A DNA stretch of 64,000 nt from Pseudomonas sp. RIT-PI-q (GCF_001297125.1 NZ_LHPC01000034.1:310001-374000); one strand, 5' to 3'; positions 35,282 to 45,499 are shown, numbered from the stretch's first letter. The notes: generated from the letters alone by a model not told the origin. Numbers and translations are program-made.

Positions 35282-36700
35282 ATGAGCAAAATTGCGCCTG
35301 GTAAAGTATTTGGTAAATGGAAGCTGTTGGAGAAAATTGGTGAAGGCGGCAATGGACAGGTATGGAAGGCCAGTGCGGGGGAGGGGGAGCCTCATGCGTT
35401 GAAAATTTTGATTCAAACCAAAGACGAGTCGTACAAGCGGTTTTGCCGAGAAATTGAAATCTTGCAAAAGCTTGAGCATACAGCCGGGATTGTCCCGCTT
35501 CTCGATAGCTTCATTCCACCAGACCCGCAACTAGAGCGACCTTGGTATGTCATGCCGCTCGCAAAGCCTTACCTGGATGATATTGCCCGTAAACGTCCTT
35601 ACGAGATTGCATCCGACTTTGAATCGCTTGCATCTACACTCCAGGGTCTGCATGTCATAGACATTTCCCATCGAGACATCAAGCCAGCCAATTTTCTGAT
35701 TTATGAAGGGCGCGTTTGTTTATCCGATTTTGGTCTCGTGAAATTTCCCGAGGCAGAAGGAATTACACCACCGCGTAGGGATGTCGGTGCGAAATACACA
35801 ATGGCTCCAGAAATGAGGAGATTCGCAAAAGATTCCGATGGGAAGCCTGCGGACATCTATTCCTTAGCTAAGTCATTGTGGATGACCTTAACAGGCGAGA
35901 TTTTTGGGTTTGAAGGTCAATATGATCCTAAATCCAAGGTCGTGGGGCTTTCCAACTATCTGTCGTCTTATTATTTGACGCCGCTCGATGATCTATTGAT
36001 CCGGTGCACCGACCATCACCCTGGTAACAGACCGTCAGCCGATCACTTCTTGGGAGCGCTACAGGAGTGGGTTCGGATTAATAACGATTCTGATGGTCGA
36101 AACTTCAACGAGTGGCGCGAGGTGTCCGAAAAAATATTTCCACTCGGCCAGCCTTCGATGGCCCAATGGTTAGACAAGCGACAAATATGCAATATCTTGA
36201 AAATTACAGCTGCCAGCAAAGGCCTTAATTACATGTTTTACCCCACATTAGGCGGTATGACGTTACTTGACGCAGATTTGGCACCTGAACTGGGTATGAT
36301 CCAGCTGAAAGTGAGCGAAAAAGCATACGAAATATGCTGCCCTGAGCGCCTATTGTTCGAGTCTTATCCTGGGAAACCTGAGTGGAATTACTTTAGGCTT
36401 GAGCTTAAAAAAGTAAACTCGGTGATGAAGGAAGCTCTCGTTCTCGAGTCGCATGAAGAAATCACGGAAGTCGAACCCGGCGTATACGCTTCGCTTGATG
36501 CTTGGTTTGAAAATGAATTCAACGACGAGCCATTAACGGATGCTGCAAGGCGCGTTACTAGGCATTCAGGTGGTAGTTTTGTGATTTTCAGTACTTCATC
36601 CCCCTATAATCGAGACCCCTCAACAGACGATGGGCGACATAATACGATGTCGACGGAAGAATTCAGAACGTATATTCATGATAATGCTGAGTCGTTCTGA
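35282..36700 (+). CDS. Eukaryotic-like Ser/Thr protein kinase with unknown C-terminal domain
   Basis: Residues 1-265 of 472 form a Hanks-type kinase domain: glycine-rich loop G20-x-G-x-x-G25-Q-V, Lys41 in A-L-K-I-L, Glu57, catalytic loop H130-R-D132-I-K-P-A-N, D149-F-G and A-P-E177. All catalytic residues are kept, so it should be active. There is no transmembrane segment; the C-terminal half (about 280-470) is a separate domain I do not recognise, possibly the substrate or ligand sensor. ATG 35282 is preceded by AAAGGAATG. It stands alone, next to a convergent unknown gene. Stand-alone kinases like this occur in defence loci, but that role is speculation here. Confidence 0.9.
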   Translation: MSKIAPGKVFGKWKLLEKIGEGGNGQVWKASAGEGEPHALKILIQTKDESYKRFCREIEILQKLEHTAGIVPLLDSFIPPDPQLERPWYVMPLAKPYLDDIARKRPYEIASDFESLASTLQGLHVIDISHRDIKPANFLIYEGRVCLSDFGLVKFPEAEGITPPRRDVGAKYTMAPEMRRFAKDSDGKPADIYSLAKSLWMTLTGEIFGFEGQYDPKSKVVGLSNYLSSYYLTPLDDLLIRCTDHHPGNRPSADHFLGALQEWVRINNDSDGRNFNEWREVSEKIFPLGQPSMAQWLDKRQICNILKITAASKGLNYMFYPTLGGMTLLDADLAPELGMIQLKVSEKAYEICCPERLLFESYPGKPEWNYFRLELKKVNSVMKEALVLESHEEITEVEPGVYASLDAWFENEFNDEPLTDAARRVTRHSGGSFVIFSTSSPYNRDPSTDDGRHNTMSTEEFRTYIHDNAESF

Positions 36701-37085
36701 AAAAGCCTTCAGATCCTTCTATAAAATGTGATGTTCCTGACAGGACATTATTGGGGGCTAACGCCGAAATAGGCGGGATGATCTGGGCTTCCACCCAATC
36801 GCCAACGTTGGCCCAGTCCTTGTCTGTGACTCAGCCCAGTCCCCGTATAGGCAAGGCATTTGTTTCCTGAACACGTCTACTCGGTGTCTCCAGGAGCAAA
36901 GGGGGGGACTGTTCATTTTCATAGCGCGTGGTCATGAAGTCTTAAACAAAAATTCGCGACTGCTCGGTACGTGCTTCTTGGAGGTGTTGTTTTTTCACAG
37001 CAGAAAAACAGAAGAGGTTAGTGAAACGCCAAGCACTGTCGCCAGCGTTGCTTACACAGCGCTGGTGTTGAGATTTAAAGGTCAG
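36701..37085. other. Intergenic region after the kinase gene
   Basis: No gene in 385 bp; no clear terminator seen between the convergent genes. Confidence 0.4.
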
Positions 37086-38138
37086 TCACTCGTATTGAAT
37101 GCGCCCAAAAAGATCGTACATTAGATCACCTTCCAACGTTTCAAATGGCAGGTCAACGTAATGGTTGGGATGCCGCAGTTTGGCTTTGCCGTCATGAGGC
37201 GCATTTTTGGTGTGCCCTTTCACCAACTCTCCGCTCTCTTTGATGTAGGGTAATACGACGATCCGTCCATGGTTTGTCGAAACAATTGTCCCTTTTTCCC
37301 AGAGGGTATAACCTTCTTTCCCACTGCCAGACTGCGCCAGTTGTTTTACTGTCCAGCCGACAGTGTTTCCTTCTTCATACCAAAATACAAAACCACCACA
37401 GACGACAATACGTTGCCCGCGCCGCAGGGCGTCGTCGAGCATCATCTTGAATCCTGTTTCCTGAAGTAGCTGGTTCGCTCTTGGCAGCAAAGCCGCTCTG
37501 ATCGCAGCTTTTGTTCGCCCCCAGTGTTCAGAGCCGTCCAGCTCAAAGCCCCTGGAGGTTTTCTCCCTGGAGCAGTGGATCGCGGTCTTCTGAGTGTGCG
37601 CGTCCCTGACAGTCCAATCGTTGTCACCCGCTCTCTTTAGGGTGATACCGTACCGCGAAATTCTTGCGCGCCGGACATAGGGGTAACGTTTTAGAATATC
37701 AAACAGCGGTTCGCGCAAGGCCTCTAAATCTGCTGCCAATATCAGATCCTCCGCTTTTGGACGAGGTGCACTGGCATGGCGTCGCATCGCTTCTGCCTGC
37801 ATCCAACGTTCCTCTTTCATCAAGCGTTCTTCGCTCGTGATTGCTTTTTCGACCTTTAACCGTAGGGAAAGCCGCTCTGCAGCAGATAGGGCCAAGGTGT
37901 CCACGATTCCAATGAGTTGGGCGTTGGTAGAACGGCACTCATTCAATGCGTCGTCCAGATTTCTATAGACAATCGGGCCAAACTCGATCGATTCACGCAA
38001 AAACCAATCAAGTAATCCGTCGCGCTTCAGTTGTAACTCGAAAATATTCCATACATCGTCACGTTCAATCGACCGTTGGGGCCAGCAAGCCAACGACGGG
38101 AGTGGTACCCAAGATTTTTTTAATGTCTTCATTGTCAT
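37086..38138 (-). CDS. Hypothetical protein
   Basis: The likely start is ATG 38138 (or 38132), giving about 350 residues; a longer frame starts at 38198 but would add an unlikely N-terminus. The central part is charged and helical (about 100-150), followed by beta-rich segments with R-I-V-V-C-G-G-F-V-F-W-Y-E-E. No transmembrane helix and no recognised domain. It is convergent with the kinase gene and may be linked to it in function or be an unrelated cargo gene. Confidence 0.6.
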   Translation of the reverse strand: MTMKTLKKSWVPLPSLACWPQRSIERDDVWNIFELQLKRDGLLDWFLRESIEFGPIVYRNLDDALNECRSTNAQLIGIVDTLALSAAERLSLRLKVEKAITSEERLMKEERWMQAEAMRRHASAPRPKAEDLILAADLEALREPLFDILKRYPYVRRARISRYGITLKRAGDNDWTVRDAHTQKTAIHCSREKTSRGFELDGSEHWGRTKAAIRAALLPRANQLLQETGFKMMLDDALRRGQRIVVCGGFVFWYEEGNTVGWTVKQLAQSGSGKEGYTLWEKGTIVSTNHGRIVVLPYIKESGELVKGHTKNAPHDGKAKLRHPNHYVDLPFETLEGDLMYDLFGRIQYE

Positions 38139-38657
38139 GCTTTCTGATGATAAATTGAGATTCAAACATCTTAATCTTAAGGTTCTGCATAAATCCATCG
38201 TTCTTTTTTACCATTGCTAGCTTCCCCATGGCGAGGATATTGTTCATCTCATCACCCTAAATGAATGATTAATGTGCCCAATGCTGGAGCGTATTCAAAT
38301 CAAACATTGAGTTCCAGCTGTAAAATGGTAATTGGTTCACTATAGGCTATTTTAATTACGCATAAAGCAGTGTTGATCTTTTTGGGGGGAGGGTGTCTCT
38401 TGGTAAACGAGACACGTCAAAAACAGTAAGACTGAATCAATTCAGTTGTGCCGACTGGATGAACCATCCGCTATGCTGCAGTTTTCCTTCGTTCATGATA
38501 GGAACTCGTTGGGAAAACCAGCATCGAGTCGGAATGGTTAAGTCCGCCGAACTTTTTCTAATCGCTGATCGATCCCCGGGTATTTTGGATAAATCTGAAT
38601 CGCCCCTAGTTTCGTAGACACCTCCAAGCCTTAAAATGAGGCCCATTAGGAGGTGCC

Positions 38658-38936
38658 ATGAGCAACCAGCGTTATCCCGAAGAATTCAAAATCCAGGCGG
38701 TCAAGCAAGTGACCGAAAAGCAGCTGCCTGTCTCGGAGGTGGCTGCACGATTGGGCGTGTCCGTGCACAGCCTCAATGCCTGGGTTAAGCGCTACACCAA
38801 GCCCCAGGAACAGCGCGTTGAGGAGGATGATCAGAGCGCAGAGGTTCGTCGTCTACGTGCCGAGCTGAAACGGGTGACGGAGGAGCGAGACATCTTAAAA
38901 AAGGCCGCCGCGTACTTTGCCAAGGAGTGCGGCTGA
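38658..38936 (+). CDS. IS3-family transposase subunit OrfA
   Basis: The 92-aa protein has the HTH_Tnp_1 fold at its start (Y-P-E-E-F-K-I-Q-A-V-K-Q-V and V-S-E-V-A-A-R-L-G-V-S-V-H-S-L) and a leucine-zipper-like region ending E-R-D-I-L-K-K-A-A-A-Y-F-A. It binds the element ends. AGGAGG precedes the ATG. The A6G slippery sequence near its end permits -1 frameshifting into orfB. Confidence 0.9.
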   Translation: MSNQRYPEEFKIQAVKQVTEKQLPVSEVAARLGVSVHSLNAWVKRYTKPQEQRVEEDDQSAEVRRLRAELKRVTEERDILKKAAAYFAKECG

Positions 38937-39808
38937 AGTACGCCTTTATTAAGCAGCAAGCGGGTCACTACGCGATTCGACGGCTTTGCCTGACGCTCAA
39001 GGTTCATCCCAGCGGCTACTACGCGTGGCTATCAGAACCAAAATCTGCGCGAGCCAAGGACGATCAGCGACTGCTTGGATTGATCAAACACTCCTGGCTG
39101 GAAAGCGGTGGCGTTTATGGCTATCGCAAGATCCATGATGATCTGCGAGAGGTTGGTAAGAGCTGTGGCCGCCACCGGGTGGCTAGGTTGATGCGCCTTG
39201 AAGGTTTACGTTCTCAGACTGGGTATCGACGGAGGACGGGAAAATATGGCGGTAAACCAGCCGTTGCCTCACCGAACTTACTGAAGCGCCAATTCGATGT
39301 CAGAGAACCCAACAAAGTTTGGGTCACAGACATTACCTACATCCGAACATATGAAGGCTGGCTGTATTTGGCCGTGGTGCTCGATCTGTTTTCACGCCAG
39401 ATCATTGGTTGGTCAATGAAGTCGCATATGACCAGCGACGTAGCCATTGATGCACTGCTGATGGCGGTTTGGAGACGTAAGCCGAAGCAAGAGGTGATGA
39501 TCCACTCGGATCAAGGCAGTCAGTACAGCAGCTCAGACTGGCGAAGCTTCTTGAAAGCTAACAACCTGGTGGCCAGCAGGAGTCGTCGAAGTAACTGCCA
39601 CGACAACGCTGTGGCGGAGAGCTTTTTCCAGTTACTAAAGCGGGAGCGGATCAAGCGTAAAATCTACACTACACGCCAGGATGCTCGGGATGATGTGTTC
39701 GATTGCATCGAGATGTTTTACAACCCAAAACCACGTCACAGTTTCAACAATCAGCTATCACCAGTAGAGTTTGAAAAGCGTTACGCAGCGAGCCTGGAGA
39801 GTGTCTAG
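38927..39808 (+). CDS. IS3-family transposase OrfB (DDE integrase domain)
   Basis: The 293-aa frame carries the rve integrase catalytic triad: first Asp in W-V-T-D-I-T-Y-I, second Asp in I-H-S-D-Q-G-S-Q-Y, and Glu in N-A-V-A-E-S-F-F-Q-L-L-K. The N-terminal region has Y-G-Y-R-K-I-H. It is made mainly as an OrfAB fusion by frameshift at 38897-38903. All motifs are intact, so the element may be active. Confidence 0.92.
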   Translation: MRLKYAFIKQQAGHYAIRRLCLTLKVHPSGYYAWLSEPKSARAKDDQRLLGLIKHSWLESGGVYGYRKIHDDLREVGKSCGRHRVARLMRLEGLRSQTGYRRRTGKYGGKPAVASPNLLKRQFDVREPNKVWVTDITYIRTYEGWLYLAVVLDLFSRQIIGWSMKSHMTSDVAIDALLMAVWRRKPKQEVMIHSDQGSQYSSSDWRSFLKANNLVASRSRRSNCHDNAVAESFFQLLKRERIKRKIYTTRQDARDDVFDCIEMFYNPKPRHSFNNQLSPVEFEKRYAASLESV

Positions 39809-40100
39809 AGAACCCGGGGCGATTCAATGAGCATTAGGGTCATAAAAATAACTTACGTCCAGAAATGCATGGAGAGGAAAAGTGGGGAACACTGAATCGG
39901 CGCGTAGATTGAGGAAAAAACAAGAAACCGCTCATTATTATAGCAATGAGATTATAGGTTAAATGGTGGGTGGCAGACGTTGCTTTGGATGTAGTTATGA
40001 ACGAATTTCTAAGGCTTAAGTTAGCAGTACAAGCTGTTTCTAACTTGGTTAGAAGTTACCAATAATATTTAATTAAATAAAAAGCTGCTTTATTATTCCA

Positions 40101-40136
40101 AATATGAATATATTAGTACTTATTTCATATTGAAAT
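40101..40136. repeat. Overlapping inverted repeats, AT-rich
   Basis: AATATGAA (40101-40108) pairs with TTCATATT (40124-40131); the latter is also inside ATTTCA-TAT-TGAAAT (40122-40136). These lie around the presumed -35 box (TTGAAA 40130-40135, with TTAAAT 40152-40157 as -10). Confidence 0.3.
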
Positions 40137-40178
40137 ATGTTATCCTTTGCCTTAAATTTAATTACAAGTGATTCGATT

Positions 40179-40195
40179 GTATCGTACAGCGATAC
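40179..40195. promoter_or_regulatory. IclR-type operator, copy 1
   Basis: GTATCG-TACAG-CGATAC is a perfect inverted repeat. It shares TATCGNANAGCGATA with the site at 55094-55108. It lies about 24 bp downstream of a candidate -10 box, the same arrangement as at the FAD-oxidase gene. Confidence 0.6.
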
Positions 40196-40473
40196 GCTTG
40201 AGGTGTCGTATGATCCTTAAAGTAACTCACCGTTTGGTTTGCCAATGGCTCAGCATGGTTCATTGCATGGTGATGGTCGTATTTCACCCTCTACAGAGGC
40301 TGGATGCACCAATCATTGGCGCAATGGTGGCAGCATGAAAATGTGATTAACCAAACCTGGCGTATCCTTCGCAGAAGGACAGAAATACTGTATCTGCGGA
40401 AGCAAATCATGATTTCATTCAGGTTCGAGTGGCGGTATAGACCTGTCACATAGCCAATTGAAGGACATTTTGG

Positions 40474-41274
40474 ATGATTTTGCCTGAAGACTCTCCGCTG
40501 TTTATTACTGCCTTATCAAAGGGATTGTCAATTCTGATGGTGTTCCGTGCCGGCCGTTCAAGTTTGACGCTTCGAGAAATTGCTGAAGCGTCGGGCCTTA
40601 ATAAGAGCACAGTACAGAGATCAATTTTTACTTTAGAAGCGCTCGGATATATAGGTAGAGAGTCCGGAACCAGGCGATATAGATTGGCGCCAAAATCTTT
40701 GGACCTTGGAGCGGGGTATCTGCAGTCAAGTGATTTGATTGAACGCGCAAACCCATATCTCCACGAGTTGAACCGCAGCGTAGAGGAAAGTTGTAACTTA
40801 TTGGAGCCTTGTGGGTTGGATATGATATATGTCGCCCGATTTCCAAGTCATAAGCAAATTCCTATGCATATACAGATTGGCCATCATTTACCAATGTATT
40901 GCACAGCGGCTGGGCGCGCGTATTTATCTGCATTGCCAAAAGCTGAATCGGATGCAATTCTGGATGAGTCTGTATTGAATAAATATACGGTGAATACAGT
41001 TATAGATATTGCTAGATTAAAAGATATCGTTGCAGAGGCTAAGTCGTTGGGCTATTCCTCCTCAGATGCTGAGTACTATGCGGGGGATATTGGTCTGGCT
41101 GCCTCGGTAGTTAATTCGGATGGTTACCCGCTGGGAGCTGTAAATATATCTATTCCATATACACGTTGGAATATTGACAGCGCAAAAGAAGAGTTGGCAC
41201 CAAAAGTGCTAAATGCAGCGCGTGCAATTAGTAGTGCTAGTAGAAATCTTAGACAAATGATTACCTTTAGTTAA
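40474..41274 (+). CDS. IclR-family regulator, copy 1
   Basis: The 266-aa protein has the IclR winged HTH (residues about 20-75; S-S-L-T-L-R-E-I-A-E-A-S-G-L-N-K-S-T-V-Q-R) and the GAF-like effector domain (about 90-260), with L-P-M-Y-C-T-A-A-G-R-A-Y-L and A-G-D-I-G-L-A-A-S-V-V as landmarks. It is a close paralogue of the IclR at 63258 (about two thirds of residues the same by eye). It starts the degenerate first copy of the amine cluster and may still bind the TATCG-N5-CGATA sites. Confidence 0.9.
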   Translation: MILPEDSPLFITALSKGLSILMVFRAGRSSLTLREIAEASGLNKSTVQRSIFTLEALGYIGRESGTRRYRLAPKSLDLGAGYLQSSDLIERANPYLHELNRSVEESCNLLEPCGLDMIYVARFPSHKQIPMHIQIGHHLPMYCTAAGRAYLSALPKAESDAILDESVLNKYTVNTVIDIARLKDIVAEAKSLGYSSSDAEYYAGDIGLAASVVNSDGYPLGAVNISIPYTRWNIDSAKEELAPKVLNAARAISSASRNLRQMITFS

Positions 41275-41511
41275 ATACGCTAGCCAAGATTTTAACGAGT
41301 TAAGTGGCAGGGCATGATTTCGGCCTGATAGTCAAAGTCCAGGGCTCAAGTGCATGTTTAATTGATATTTCTCTAAGATTGGGTCTATTCATAATATCTG
41401 GATGGGTTCATAGGCTGCTTTTTTCTCATCGACGGTGAATGTATGAGGAAAGACTATTGAAGTGTATTTTTAAAGTGTTTGGACTTTATTCTTGTACGGA
41501 GGCTGGGCGAA

Positions 41512-42928
41512 ATGAGTGATTTGCATTACATTTCTGCGAACGATGCACTGGCAGCTTTTAAAAAAGGGAATTATCACCTGTAGAATTACTAAAAGATGTA
41601 ATCGAAAGAGCTGGAAAGTCAGCCGATAATTAACGCTTTTTATGAGACGTTCTATGAAAAATCTCGTGAGCAGGCCTTATTGGCAGAACGGCGTTATGCA
41701 AAGAATTCTTCTGTAGCCCAAAGAGCTTTGGAGGGATTGCCTACGGCAGCAAAGGGGGGAGAGCCGGTAACTGGACACTTATGGACGCTTGGATCCCGCC
41801 TACTTAAGGACAGGCGTGCACATTTTACATCTCCATGGATGAGAAGACTTGAAGAGGCAGGTGCCATAATTCACGCGCGCACATCATCGCCTGAGTTTGC
41901 AATGTCTTATTTTTGTCACTCAAAACTAGATGGAATAACTCGAAATCCGTGGAACCTAGAGTTCACCCCAGGGGGATCATCTGGAGGATCGGGAGCAGCA
42001 CTTGCTGCGGGGACCACAATTTTGGCAACAGGCAGTGACGTGGCCGGTTCCATACGGGTTCCAGCATCTTTTTGTGGCGTCGTGGGCTTTATGGCCGTGT
42101 ACCCATGTGGAGTCCGTTCAATCTTGATACTTATTGTCATGTTGGACCAATGGCGAAAACAGTGAGCGATGCCCTGTTAATGCAGAATGTTGCCTCGGGT
42201 CCTCACTCAGACGATGCAGTGACTATTCGACCAAAATATGTTTTACCGGAACAGTTTGAGAGCATTGCGGGCTTAAAAAAAGCACTCTCGATCGACTTCG
42301 GTGAAGAGTGGTCCGTAGACGATGAAATCAGAGCTAATACATTGGTAGTAGCGGATGCGTTACGCTCTGCTGGGCTATAGTTGATGAGGTTGACTTCCGT
42401 ATATCACGGAATAAAGTAATCCGTGCGTCATCAATACATTTCACACCAATGATGGAATGGGTTAAAGAATTCACTGCTTGCAATGAGAGAGAAGCTAGCC
42501 CCTATATCTTGCATGCTGCTGATCTGATTTTAAGTAGAGCGCGAGGCGCGACTGCTTTGGAAGAGCATGAACTGGAAGCTGAAATATCCAAATGTATTAA
42601 TGATGTTCTAGAGTCCTATGACGCAATAATCTGTCCAACAGTAGTCAGCAGAGGCTTTGCTGCGGGCGATGATTATATTGATCACGGGATAGAGGTCGGC
42701 GGCGAGTCGCTTGAGTTTTATTGGGACTCAGCAATGACTATTCCTTTCAATATCATGTCTAGATGCCCGGTTTTGAACGTGCCTAGCGGGTTTGCAAGGA
42801 ATGGTATTCCCACAGGGATGCAGATAGTTGGCCGAACTTCCGATGATGCTACGCCATTTAAGATTGGTGCAGCCTACGAAAAATTAAAGCCTTGGTTTGA
42901 TATTGCCAATCGACGCCCCTTAATTTAA
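41512..42928 (+). pseudogene. Amidase-signature enzyme, broken (copy 1)
   Basis: Reassembled from three frames, it is a close paralogue of the intact amidase at 53000-54430: M-S-D-L-H-Y-I-S start, F-T-P-G-G-S-S-G-G-S-G-A-A-L nucleophile region, T-G-S-D-V-A-G-S-I-R, and C-terminal G-I-P-T-G-M-Q-I-V-G-R-T. A frameshift occurs near 41570, a deletion and shift near 42090 (loss of the F-K-P-P segment), and a single-base loss near 42378. The product cannot be made. Confidence 0.88.
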
Positions 42929-42941
42929 TTTCTGGAGGTGA

Positions 42942-43313
42942 ATGTTGAAATTTGTAAAAGATATTGTTGAAGCAAAACTTGGTGTGTGTAGTATGCATGT
43001 TCCCGCATATCCTGATGGAGCAGTGAGCTAAGGGCGGGATGGTCGTGAATGGAGAAGTTTTGGAGATGAACAGGAGGGTTGATTCTACGGAGGCGTTTGG
43101 ACGGGGAAACCCGGTGACGCAAAAATAAGTACCCTTCCTTTTTATGAGTTTTGCTGCATCTGTCCTGGTGGAGTTCGGTTTACGGACAATGAGGGAGGTA
43201 CGCGTAACTACGGAGCTGGGCAAGGGTTTTTACTCCCCAGAGGTTTCGCCGGTGCGTGGGAAATATTGGAGCCTACAGAATTGGTCTATGTAGCATTAGG
43301 CCCGTTCGAATAG
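42942..43313 (+). pseudogene. Small cupin, broken (copy 1)
   Basis: In the frame from ATG 42942 the translation aligns with the intact cupin at 54480-54848 (Y-G-G-V-W-T-G-K-P-G, F-L-L-P-R-G-F-A-G-A-W-E, V-Y-V-A-L-G-P-F at the end) but has two in-frame stops, near codon 31 and codon 49. It follows the amidase pseudogene directly, keeping the order of the intact cluster. Confidence 0.85.
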
Positions 43314-43406
43314 CAATATTCATAGTTTGAATGCCAATAATCACCACTGTTCGTTAATCTTCGCTGGTCGTCAAAAATAATAATGTCAGTAAAAGAGGAC
43401 TTGTTT

Positions 43407-44453
43407 ATGAGGTTTGTAAAAACACTCCAGCTTAGCAAGCTATTCGCATGCGCAATTTCGTTAATCGTTGCAGCGGCTCAAGCACAAGATTTTACAGTTG
43501 TATCTACCGGTGGAGAGTTGCAGAAGGCGCAGCGGGTCGCGTACTTTAAACCTTTCGAGGCGAGTACGGGGATAAGGGTTGTTGAAGATGTTTATAATGT
43601 CGATCTTGGCAAAATAAAAGCAATGGTTGATTCCGGTCACTCGAACTGGGATGTTGTTGAGATGGATGGAAATACAATGGTCCGTAGCTGAGAGGACGGA
43701 TTGATAACAAAGATTGATTGGTCGAAAATCCCATCCAAGCAGGATCTATTACCCGCCGCTGCAAATGAATGTGGTGTAGGGACTTTGGCGTAGGCTGCGG
43801 GTATCGCTTACAACGCTGACAAATTGAAAACTCCCCCATCATCGTGGGCGGATTTCTGGGATTTGGAGAAATTTCCTGGAAAAAGGGCATTGCGCAAAAG
43901 CCCTGTTCACACACTCCAAATCGCTCTTATGGCGGACGGTGTACCAAAGGATAAAGTTTATGCGCTATTGAAAACCCCCCAGGGTGTCGATCGGGCGTTT
44001 GCAAAACTCGATAAAGTAAAGTCGAGTATCCAATGGCGGGAGTCTGGTGCTCAACCTCAGCAGTGGTTGGCAGCCGGCGACGTAGTGCTTACTAGTGCTT
44101 TTGGCTGACGGATTCGAGAGGCTCGTCGCGAAGGCGTCAATATGGGATATGTTTGGAACCAAAATCTCTATGATCTTGACCATTGGGTTATTGTTCGTGG
44201 TGCTCAAAATCTCGAAGATTGCTATAAGTTCCTAGAGTTTGTCAGTTACGACAAACACTAAGCGGATTTTTCGCGATTAATTTCTTATGGTCCAACAAAT
44301 ATTAAAGCTGTTCGGGCTCTGACTCCTGATGAGCGTTCGTACATGCCCACCGATCCAGCCCATATGGATGAGGGACTCGCAACTGATAATGAGTTTTGGC
44401 TTAATTATGGAGAAGAACTGGAAGCGCGCTTTTATGCTTGGGCTTCACGTTAG
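43407..44453 (+). pseudogene. ABC transporter substrate-binding protein, broken
   Basis: Beginning at ATG 43407 with a signal peptide (A-A-A-Q-A-Q cleavage), the translation is a PotD/PotF-like binding protein (G-G-E-L-Q-K-A-Q-R-V-A-Y-F-K-P-F, W-D-V-V-E-M-D, L-Q-I-A-L-M-A-D-G-V). It resembles but is not a close copy of the one at 56601. Several in-frame stops (near 43690, 43790, 44108, 44260) make it nonfunctional. No permease or ATPase genes remain beside it. Confidence 0.85.
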
Positions 44454-44559
44454 TAGGGTATACCGTATTGTTTTAATGGATTTGGTTTCTAGGCGACCAA
44501 CTATTCGGGGGTGTTGAGGTATAAGATAGGGTCGTTAATTATAACAAGGGTGTAAGCGG

Positions 44560-44582
44560 CGCGGCGGTGAACGCCGCGTTTT
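44560..44582 (+). terminator. Rho-independent terminator
   Basis: CGCGGCG (44560-44566) and CGCCGCG (44572-44578) form a perfect GC-rich stem with a GTGAA loop, followed by TTTT. It ends the dead first copy of the amine cluster. Confidence 0.75.
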
Positions 44583-45208
44583 CCAATCGGTAAAGAGTGA
44601 GAGTTTCCACAGAAAACGTTTGAAGGGGAATTTAACGTAAGAGAGATCTCTTCCTTTGGTTATAATTTCTTGCTGTAATGAAAAGCTCCACCCGCTTTCA
44701 ACTCAATCGTTTTATTGACAGTGTGCAGATTCGTATTGGGTAGGCAGTGCACTATCAATTGCAGAGGATTGATCCTTTATGATTTTTGAAAGAGTACTTA
44801 TTAGGGATCATAGGATGATCGCTGATTAATGTGCTTGCACAATGCACTTTCTAGAGAGAATGACTTCCAACAATTCTGCGTGTTATCTCCTTTTATGTGC
44901 CAATGCTAATTAGAAAAAAACCGTACGGCTTAGCCAAAGTTGGCGATATCTCGCAGTTTGATCAAAGAGATTACTCCGTGCTTGCATTAAGTACTTCGAA
45001 TGAGGTCCCGAAGCTATTGCAGTGTGGAAAGCCTTTTGCCTTTGAGACTACAGATCAACTAACTGATGCGCAGTGGCCCCTTGGATAACCTTAGAAGTTT
45101 GGAAGTAGTCACAATTGACGATTCCCAAGCGTCATCCCCGAGTAATAGCCAAGTTAAGTTTGAAAGCCTCCAGATGTGCCCTGGATTCATAAACATAGCG
45201 CATCTCCT
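44583..45208. other. Region between the dead amine cluster and the dead csiR
   Basis: No gene is supported; the plus-strand frame 44897-45088 has no family features. Confidence 0.4.
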
Positions 45209-45499
45209 CTAGTGGCGTAGGGGCGACTCGGTACCACCGTTTACCGGATGCTCCGCAACCAGACGAGATATTGCTTCTCGTAGCGGGCCTACCTCAGTTT
45301 GTATTGGGGTCTTCAGTCCCCCGATGACGAGCTTATCGCCGGGTGCGAAGAAGGCTTGGACGATGTCTCGTTTCAGGCGTGCGTACCCGCCTAGTCGGGT
45401 TAGCGCAGCGTCGGGAAATTCATCGTTTTCTCCGGTTCGCACAAGGGGCTCAAGAGTCATTTCTATCGTTTCGATCAGGGGACCAAAAAGCAACAACAC
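45209..45499 (-). pseudogene. csiR-like GntR regulator, N-terminal fragment
   Basis: The 96-codon frame contains a GntR-type winged HTH: Y-A-R-L-K-R-D-I-V-Q-A-F-F-A-P-G-D-K-L followed by V-G-P-L-R-E-A-I-S-R-L-V-A-E-H. The ligand-binding FCD domain that should follow is absent, so only the DNA-binding part remains. It is divergent from the glaH remnant, as csiR is from glaH in intact loci, which supports its identity as csiR. Confidence 0.75.

Larger units (their letters stand above)
38596..39826 (+). mobile_element. IS3-family insertion sequence, 1231 bp
   Basis: The element is bounded by imperfect inverted repeats beginning TGAATCGCCCC at 38596 and, in reverse complement, at 39826. Both copies also share TAGACAC 15-22 nt inside the end. 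It encodes orfA and orfB with an A6G slippery site at 38897-38903. I see no matching target duplication (flanks AATC and ATGA), which may reflect old age or recombination. Confidence 0.85.
39827..40473. other. Regulatory region upstream of the first IclR gene
   Basis: No intact gene in 647 bp. It contains overlapping inverted repeats at 40101-40136, the IclR-type palindrome at 40179-40195, and just downstream the string TCGTATGATCCTTAA (40208-40222), which mirrors the 5' end of the intact FAD-oxidase gene (GTGTACGATCCGTTT) at the same distance from its palindrome, so it is likely a relic of that gene's first codons. Confidence 0.45.
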
